Positions 58,920 to 64,000 of a DNA stretch of 64,000 nucleotides are shown here, piece after piece. The position numbers and the translations under genes are program-made. Within the stretch, counting starts at the first letter, position 1, and the number at the start of each line of letters is the position of its first letter. The notes below the pieces were generated by a model. It was not told the DNA's origin. It was given only the letters and a program-made list of their open reading frames with translations, and made no database searches. Source of the DNA: Streptomyces sp. CB02400 (GTDB lineage: Bacteria > Actinomycetota > Actinomycetes > Streptomycetales > Streptomycetaceae); assembly GCF_001905725.1 (NCBI RefSeq), contig NZ_LIWB01000006.1, positions 186,001 to 250,000 of the forward strand, written 5' to 3'.

Positions 58920-60113
58920 GTGACCGAGCGCGTCGTACTCGCCTACTCGGGCGGTCTGGACACCTCCGTCGCCATCGGCTGGATCGCCGAGGAGACGGGC
59001 GCCGAGGTCATCGCCGTTGCGGTCGACGTCGGCCAGGGCGGCGAGGACCTGGACGTCATCCGCAAGCGCGCCATCGCCTGCGGTGCCGTCGAGGCCGAGG
59101 TCGCGGACGCCAAGGACGAGTTCGCCGAGGAGTACTGCCTCCCGGCGATCAAGGCCAACGCCCTCTACATGGACCGCTACCCGCTGGTCTCCGCGCTGTC
59201 CCGGCCGACGATCGTCAAGCACCTCGTCGCCGCCGCGCAGAAGCACGGCGCCACCACCGTCGCCCACGGCTGCACCGGCAAGGGCAACGACCAGGTCCGC
59301 TTCGAGGCCGGCATCGTCGCCCTCGCCCCCGACCTGAAGTGCATCGCCCCGGTCCGCGACTACGCCATGACCCGCGACAAGGCCATCGCCTTCTGCGAGG
59401 CCAAGGGCCTGCCGATCGCGACCACCAAGAAGTCCCCGTACTCCATCGACCAGAACGTCTTCGGCCGCGCCGTCGAGACCGGATTCCTCGAGGACATCTG
59501 GAACGCGCCGATCGAGGACGTGTACGAGTACACGCAGAACCCCGCCGTGGCGCGCGAGCCCGACGAGGTCGTCATCACTTTCAAGGAGGGTGTGCCGGTC
59601 GCCGTCGACGGCAAGCCCGTCACCGTCCTCCAGGCCATCCAGCAGCTCAACGAGCGCGCCGGCGCCCAGGGCATCGGCCGGATCGACATGGTCGAGGACC
59701 GCCTCGTCGGCATCAAGTCCCGCGAGGTGTACGAGGCCCCCGGCGCGATCGCCCTGATCACCGCCCACCAGGAGCTGGAGAACGTCACCGTCGAGCGCGA
59801 GCTCGCCCGCTACAAGCGGCAGGTCGAGCAGCGCTGGGGCGAACTGGTCTACGACGGCCAGTGGTTCTCCCCGCTCAAGCGCGCCCTGGACGGCTTCATC
59901 ACCGAGGCGAACCAGCACGTCAACGGCGACATCCGGATGACGCTGCACGCCGGCCGCGCCGTCGTCACCGGCCGGCGCTCGGAGTCGTCGCTGTACGACT
60001 TCAACCTGGCCACGTACGACACGGGCGACACGTTCGATCAGGCCGCCGCGAAGGGGTTCATCGACATCTACAGTCTGTCGGCGAAGATTGCCGCGAAGCG
60101 GGATCTGGGCTGA
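58920..60113 (+). CDS. argG: Argininosuccinate synthase
   Basis: ArgG (397 aa) ligates citrulline and aspartate with ATP. It has the P-loop-like ERVVLAYSGGLDTSVAIGWI, VAHGCTGKGNDQVRFE, KKSPYSIDQNVFGRAVETG and YKRQVEQRWGELVYDGQWFS. GTG 58920 follows AAGGAG. It lies next to argH; in S. coelicolor, as I recall, argG is at a distant locus (SCO7036), so this is probably another species. Confidence 0.97.
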   Translation: MTERVVLAYSGGLDTSVAIGWIAEETGAEVIAVAVDVGQGGEDLDVIRKRAIACGAVEAEVADAKDEFAEEYCLPAIKANALYMDRYPLVSALSRPTIVKHLVAAAQKHGATTVAHGCTGKGNDQVRFEAGIVALAPDLKCIAPVRDYAMTRDKAIAFCEAKGLPIATTKKSPYSIDQNVFGRAVETGFLEDIWNAPIEDVYEYTQNPAVAREPDEVVITFKEGVPVAVDGKPVTVLQAIQQLNERAGAQGIGRIDMVEDRLVGIKSREVYEAPGAIALITAHQELENVTVERELARYKRQVEQRWGELVYDGQWFSPLKRALDGFITEANQHVNGDIRMTLHAGRAVVTGRRSESSLYDFNLATYDTGDTFDQAAAKGFIDIYSLSAKIAAKRDLG

Positions 60114-60150
60114 GCGTTCCGTTGCGGCGCGGTGGAACGGTGCGGCCGGT

Positions 60151-60188
60151 CCGTGGCTGGTCGCGCAGTTCCCCGCGCCCCTGTGGGG
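60151..60188 (+). repeat. REP-like dispersed element between argG and argH
   Basis: The core TCGCGCAGTTCCCCGCGCCC (from 60161) matches the copies near 23875, 53395 and 53496, with GTGGGGCGCG in place of the stem arm. Argues against simple readthrough from argG to argH, which otherwise share a 110-bp gap. Confidence 0.7.
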
Positions 60189-60223
60189 CGCGTGGTACAC
60201 ACCATCTTTGAGGAGCACAGGTA

Positions 60224-61657
60224 GTGAGCAGCAACAGCGGTGACGTACGGCTCTGGGGCGGCCGTTTCGCCGACGGGCCCGCCGAGGCCCTGGCGAAGCT
60301 GTCCGCGTCCGTCCACTTCGACTGGCGGCTCGCGCCCTACGACATCGCCGGCTCGCGTGCCCATGCCCGCGTGCTGCACACGGCGGGGCTGCTCACCGAG
60401 GACGAGCTGACCCGGATGATCGCCGGCCTCGACCAGCTCGAAGCGGACGTCGCCGACGGCTCCTTCACCGGCACCGTCGCCGACGAGGACGTGCACACCG
60501 CCCTGGAGCGCGGCCTGCTGGAGCGGCTCGGCCCCGACCTCGGCGGCAAGCTGCGCGCCGGCCGGTCCCGCAACGACCAGGTGGCCACCCTCTTCCGCAT
60601 GTACCTGCGGGACCACGCCCGCACCGTCGGCGGCCTGATCGCCGACCTCCAGGACGCGCTGACCGGCCTCGCCGAGGCCCACCCGGACGTGGCCATGCCC
60701 GGCCGCACCCACCTCCAGCACGCCCAGCCGGTGCTCTTCGCCCACCACGTCCTCGCCCATGTCCAGGCGCTGTCCCGGGACGCCGAGCGGCTGCGCCAGT
60801 GGGACGAGCGCACGGCGGTGTCCCCGTACGGCTCGGGCGCGCTCGCCGGTTCCTCCCTGGGCCTGGACCCGGAGGCCGTCGCCGAGGACCTCGGTTTCGA
60901 GCACGGCAGCGCGGCCAACTCCATCGACGGCACGGCCTCCCGCGACTTCGTCGCCGAGTTCGCCTTCATCACCGCGATGATCGGCGTGAACGTCTCCCGG
61001 ATCGCCGAGGAGGTCATCATCTGGAACACGAAGGAGTTCTCCTTCGTGACCCTGCACGACGCGTTCTCCACCGGCTCGTCGATCATGCCGCAGAAGAAGA
61101 ACCCGGACATCGCCGAGCTGGCACGCGGCAAGTCGGGCCGTCTCATCGGCAACCTGACCGGCCTGATGGCCACCCTCAAGGCCCTCCCGCTCGCGTACAA
61201 CCGCGACCTCCAGGAGGACAAGGAGCCGGTCTTCGACTCCATCGACCAACTGGAGGTCCTGCTGCCCGCCTTCACCGGCATGATGGCCACCCTCACCGTG
61301 CACCGCGAGCGCATGGAGGAACTGGCCCCGGCCGGCTTCTCCCTCGCCACCGACATCGCCGAGTGGCTGGTCAAGCAGGGCGTGCCGTTCCGCGTCGCGC
61401 ACGAGGTGGCCGGCGAGTGCGTCAAGGTCGCCGAGTCCGAGAACAAGGAACTGGACGAACTGACCGACGAACAGTTCGCCAAGATCTCCACCCACCTCAC
61501 CCCGGAGGTCCGCTCGGTCCTGAACGTCCCCGGAGCCCTCGCCTCCCGCAACGGCAGGGGCGGCACGGCCCCGAGCGCGGTCGCGATCCAGCTGGCAGAG
61601 GTGAAGGCGAACGTGGCGGCCCAGCACGAGTGGGCGAACGCAAAGAGGCAGAGCTGA
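60224..61657 (+). CDS. argH: Argininosuccinate lyase
   Basis: ArgH (477 aa) splits argininosuccinate to arginine and fumarate. It shows LWGGRFADGPAEALAKLSAS, GRSRNDQVATLFRMYLRD, MPGRTHLQHAQPVLFAHH and the fumarase-superfamily signature SSIMPQKKNPDIAELARGKS, which holds the catalytic serine. GTG 60224 follows GAGGAG. Confidence 0.97.
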   Translation: MSSNSGDVRLWGGRFADGPAEALAKLSASVHFDWRLAPYDIAGSRAHARVLHTAGLLTEDELTRMIAGLDQLEADVADGSFTGTVADEDVHTALERGLLERLGPDLGGKLRAGRSRNDQVATLFRMYLRDHARTVGGLIADLQDALTGLAEAHPDVAMPGRTHLQHAQPVLFAHHVLAHVQALSRDAERLRQWDERTAVSPYGSGALAGSSLGLDPEAVAEDLGFEHGSAANSIDGTASRDFVAEFAFITAMIGVNVSRIAEEVIIWNTKEFSFVTLHDAFSTGSSIMPQKKNPDIAELARGKSGRLIGNLTGLMATLKALPLAYNRDLQEDKEPVFDSIDQLEVLLPAFTGMMATLTVHRERMEELAPAGFSLATDIAEWLVKQGVPFRVAHEVAGECVKVAESENKELDELTDEQFAKISTHLTPEVRSVLNVPGALASRNGRGGTAPSAVAIQLAEVKANVAAQHEWANAKRQS

Positions 61658-61674
61658 TCGAACGCCGCTGAGGG

Positions 61675-61700
61675 CAGCTCCCCAGGGGCGCGGGGCTGTA
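61675..61700 (-). repeat. Partial REP-like element, reverse orientation
   Basis: On the minus strand this reads CCCCGCGCCCCTGGGGAGCT, the same stem-loop part as in the forward copies, 18 bp after argH. The rest of the 195-bp gap to the aldo/keto reductase shows no gene. Confidence 0.55.
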
Positions 61701-61852
61701 CCGATGTGCGGCTCCGCCGCGTGGGCGCGACAAGCCACAACGGCGCCGTCCCCGCGAAACAACCGTAGTACCCGAGCTCTTGGGCGAAGCCAAGGTCATC
61801 GCGGGTTACGTTGGTCAGGAACCGTACCGGACCCGACCGAACGGAGCCCGCG

Positions 61853-62824
61853 ATGCCCTTCGCCCGACTGGCAACAGCAACAACCCCCACCTGCCACATC
61901 GGCCTCGGCCTCGCCGCCATCGGCCGCCCCGGCTACATCAACCTCGGCCGAAACACCGACCTCGGAGAAGACCGCGGCGTCGAGACGCTGCACACCCGCA
62001 CGCACGAACTCCTCGACGCCGCCTACGCCCAAGGCGTCCGCTACTTCGACGCCGCCCGCTCCTACGGCCGCTCCGAGGAGTTCCTCGCCGACTGGCTGAA
62101 GAAGAGGACCGACGTCGACGACGTCGTCATCGGCAGCAAATGGGGCTACACCTACACCGCCGACTGGACCACCGACGCCGAGCGGCACGAGGTCAAGGAC
62201 CACTCCCTCGCGGCGTACGAGCGTCAGCGCGCCGAGACCGAGGAACTGCTCGGCGACCGGCTCGACCTCTACCAGATCCACTCGGTGACCCCCGAGAGCC
62301 CCGCCCTCACCGACAAGGAGCTGCACGCCCGGCTCGCGGAGGCGGCCGGGCAGGGCCTCACCGTCGGCTTCTCCACCAGCGGCCCGGCCCAGGCCGACGC
62401 CATCCGCGCCGCCCTCGCCGTCACGGTCGACGGCGAGCTCCTCTTCCGTACCGTCCAGTCGACGTACAACGCCCTGGAGACCTCCGCCGGGCCCGCGCTC
62501 GCCGAGGCCCATGACGCGGGGCTCACCGTGATCGTCAAGGAGGGCATGGCCAACGGCCGGCTCGCCGCCGCGAACGCCCCGGAGGCGCTGCGGGCCGTCG
62601 CCGAGGAGACCGGGCTCGGCTGTGACGCCGTCGCCCTCGCGGTGGTCCTGCGGCAGCCGTGGGCCGGCGTGGTCCTCTCCGGCGCGGCCACCACCGCCCA
62701 GCTCGCCTCCAACCTGCACGCCGCCGTCGTCGACCTCACCGACGACCAGCTCTCCCGCCTCGCCGCCCTGGTCGAGGAGCCCCGGGCCTACTGGGAGCGG
62801 CGCGGAGAGCTGCCCTGGCACTGA
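61853..62824 (+). CDS. Aldo/keto reductase
   Basis: This 323-aa TIM-barrel oxidoreductase shows GVRYFDAARSYGRSEEFLAD (Asp and Tyr of the catalytic tetrad), VIGSKWGYTYTADW (Lys) and LDLYQIHSVTPES (His). Family members reduce aldehydes and ketones with NADPH. ATG 61853 follows ACGGAG. Substrate unknown; it is not evidently linked to its neighbours. Confidence 0.87.
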   Translation: MPFARLATATTPTCHIGLGLAAIGRPGYINLGRNTDLGEDRGVETLHTRTHELLDAAYAQGVRYFDAARSYGRSEEFLADWLKKRTDVDDVVIGSKWGYTYTADWTTDAERHEVKDHSLAAYERQRAETEELLGDRLDLYQIHSVTPESPALTDKELHARLAEAAGQGLTVGFSTSGPAQADAIRAALAVTVDGELLFRTVQSTYNALETSAGPALAEAHDAGLTVIVKEGMANGRLAAANAPEALRAVAEETGLGCDAVALAVVLRQPWAGVVLSGAATTAQLASNLHAAVVDLTDDQLSRLAALVEEPRAYWERRGELPWH

Positions 62825-62844
62825 GCACCCAGCCGTTCGTCACG

Positions 62845-62920
62845 CGACAGCCGTGAGACCCGTACGCCTTGAATGAGACATCAATGTCTCACATGGGGTA
62901 CGGTTGTCTCATGGCTGTCG
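62845..62920. promoter_or_regulatory. Nested palindromic operator of the tetR-MFS unit
   Basis: The inner dyad TGAGACAT-CA-ATGTCTCA (62874-62891) is perfect. Outer arms CGACAGCCGTGAGAC (62845-62859) and GTCTCATGGCTGTCG (62906-62920) share exactly the same centre (62882/62883) with one mismatch. Four TGAGAC half-sites result, the inner and outer about 21 bp apart, i.e. two helical turns. The right outer arm covers the tetR start codon at 62911, so binding would also hide the start. Confidence 0.75.
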
Positions 62921-63480
62921 ATCGTGACCATGTGCTGCGCAGCGCCGCCGCCCTGCTGACCCGTAAATCCACCGCGACCATGGACGAGGTCGCCAAGGCC
63001 GCCGGGATCAGCCGCGCCACGCTGCACCGGCACTTCGCCGGGCGGGACGCGCTGGTCCGGGCGCTGGAGGCGCTCGGGATCGCCGAGTGCCAGGCCGCCC
63101 TGGCCGCGGCCCGGCCCGACGAGGGACCGGCCGCCGACGCCGTGCGCCGCCTGGTCGCCGCGATCGAACCGCACGCCCCTCTGCTCGCCTTCCTCTACAC
63201 CGAGAACCAGTTGTTCGAGGGCGAGGAGCAGAACGAGGGCTGGGCCGCGATGGACGAGCGCGTCGCCGCGCTGTTCCGGCGCGGCCAGGCGAGCGGGGAG
63301 TTCCGCATCGACCTCACCCCGGCCTGGCTCACCGAGGCGCTCTACGGACTGCTCGCCTCCGCCGCCTGGGCGGTGGCCGAGGGCCGGGTCGCCCCCAAGG
63401 ACTTCACCCACATGATCGTCGAGCTGCTGCTCGGCGGCGTACGACGCCCGGACGCCCCGGCACGAAGGAAGGAATCATGA
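62911..63480 (+). CDS. TetR-family repressor
   Basis: This 189-aa regulator has an N-terminal helix-turn-helix (TMDEVAKAAGISRATLHRHF) and a variable ligand domain. ATG 62911 is chosen because it follows the operator; an upstream in-frame ATG at 62869 would place the operator inside the gene. The stop overlaps the MFS start (ATGA), so the repressor probably controls this exporter. The ligand is unknown. Confidence 0.86.
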   Translation: MAVDRDHVLRSAAALLTRKSTATMDEVAKAAGISRATLHRHFAGRDALVRALEALGIAECQAALAAARPDEGPAADAVRRLVAAIEPHAPLLAFLYTENQLFEGEEQNEGWAAMDERVAALFRRGQASGEFRIDLTPAWLTEALYGLLASAAWAVAEGRVAPKDFTHMIVELLLGGVRRPDAPARRKES

Positions 63481-64000
63481 CCAGCGCCCTGCGGCCCGGG
63501 ACCACGGCCGAGACGGTGAAGCGGCCGGGCCGGTGGCTCGCGCTCTCCGTCCTCGTGCTCGCCGTGCTGCTGGTGGCCGTCGACGCGACCGTCCTCGGCC
63601 TGGCCACCCCGTACATCAGCGAGGACCTCGCCCCCACCGGCACCCAGTTGCTGTGGATCGGCGACGTCTACTCGTTCGTGATCGCCGGTCTGCTCGTCTC
63701 CATGGGCAGCCTCGGCGACCGCATAGGCCGCAAGCGGATCCTGCTCTGCGGCGCCACCGCGTTCGGCGCGATATCCGTGCTCAACGCCTACGCGCACACG
63801 CCCGAGGTGCTGATCCTCGCGCGGGCCCTGCTGGGTGTCGCCGGCGCCACCCTGATGCCGGCCACCCTCGCCCTGATCCGCAACCTCTTCCACGACCCGC
63901 GCGAACGCAGCCTCGCCATCGGCATCTGGGGCGCGACCGCCTCCGCGGGCACCGCCGTCGGGCCGATACTCGGAGGCTTCCTCCTCGAACACTTCTGGTG
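63477..64000 (+). CDS. MFS multidrug exporter (DHA2 family), cut by window end
   Basis: The visible 174 residues show the start of a 14-helix DHA2 exporter: helix 1 LALSVLVLAVLLVAVDATVL, motif A GSLGDRIGRKR, and motif C GTAVGPILGG. GAAGGAA precedes ATG 63477, which overlaps the tetR stop by 4 nt. The 3' part lies beyond the window. Substrates are typically cationic drugs, but cannot be read from this fragment. Confidence 0.9.
   Translation, partial: MTSALRPGTTAETVKRPGRWLALSVLVLAVLLVAVDATVLGLATPYISEDLAPTGTQLLWIGDVYSFVIAGLLVSMGSLGDRIGRKRILLCGATAFGAISVLNAYAHTPEVLILARALLGVAGATLMPATLALIRNLFHDPRERSLAIGIWGATASAGTAVGPILGGFLLEHFW

Overview
This is high-GC actinobacterial DNA, almost certainly from a Streptomyces chromosome core region. 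The evidence is strong G/C bias at third codon positions, many GTG starts, GTGA/ATGA stop-start overlaps, apparently leaderless genes, an NsdA-like regulator, SseB and DUF1844 proteins, and a gene order (infC-rpmI-rplT, pheST, argCJBDR) that matches the S. coelicolor SCO1570-SCO1621 neighbourhood. I see no phage, insertion sequence, integrase, CRISPR array, rRNA or tRNA gene.

Layout. 0-3.8 kb: an osmoprotectant (glycine betaine) ABC transporter whose permease is fused to two substrate-binding domains. 4-7.6 kb: an XRE-cupin regulator, a cytosolic metal-receptor-like protein, and a TDT exporter divergent from a LysR regulator. 7.7-14.4 kb: a cluster for gamma-glutamylation of a small amine, very probably ethanolamine (C26 hydrolase, permease, FadR-type regulator, GlnA4-type synthetase, aldehyde dehydrogenase, SDR). 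14.4-21.9 kb: DUF2510 protein, fold-III PLP enzyme, proline-rich membrane protein with a mycosin-like protease, class A beta-lactamase-like protein, SseB-like and DUF1844 proteins. 22-24.9 kb: infC-rpmI-rplT with a leader that looks like a transcription attenuator and an AUC start for infC, followed by an rRNA 2'-O-methyltransferase. 25-30 kb: a PAS histidine kinase with a TTA codon, then pheST. 30-33.6 kb: SpoIIE-type phosphatase, NsdA-like regulator, Nudix hydrolase (TTA codon).

33.6-38.6 kb is the most interesting block. A secreted haem-binding HbpS-like protein, an ankyrin-repeat protein and a beta-propeller lipoprotein lie upstream of a SenS/SenR-type two-component system. An almost identical 22-bp palindrome precedes both transcription units, so the whole block looks like one redox/haem-sensing regulon. 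38.6-48.2 kb holds mixed metabolism: 3-hydroxyacyl-CoA dehydrogenase, a GHL10 glycosidase, an EamA exporter divergent from a MocR regulator with overlapping start codons, GNAT, a degenerate histidine phosphatase, and a secreted GH51 arabinofuranosidase.

48.3-61.7 kb carries arginine biosynthesis: argCJBDR, then argG and argH, with ARG-box-like repeats before argC and argG. Between argR and argG sits a ferric-reductase-like flavocytochrome, a double FMN-binding protein and its ApbE flavin transferase, which together resemble a trans-membrane electron-export chain. The window ends with an aldo/keto reductase and a TetR-MFS efflux pair whose operator is an unusual nested palindrome; the MFS gene runs off the end. 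REP-like stem-loops with the core GCAGTTCCCC recur downstream of rplT, argR and argG.
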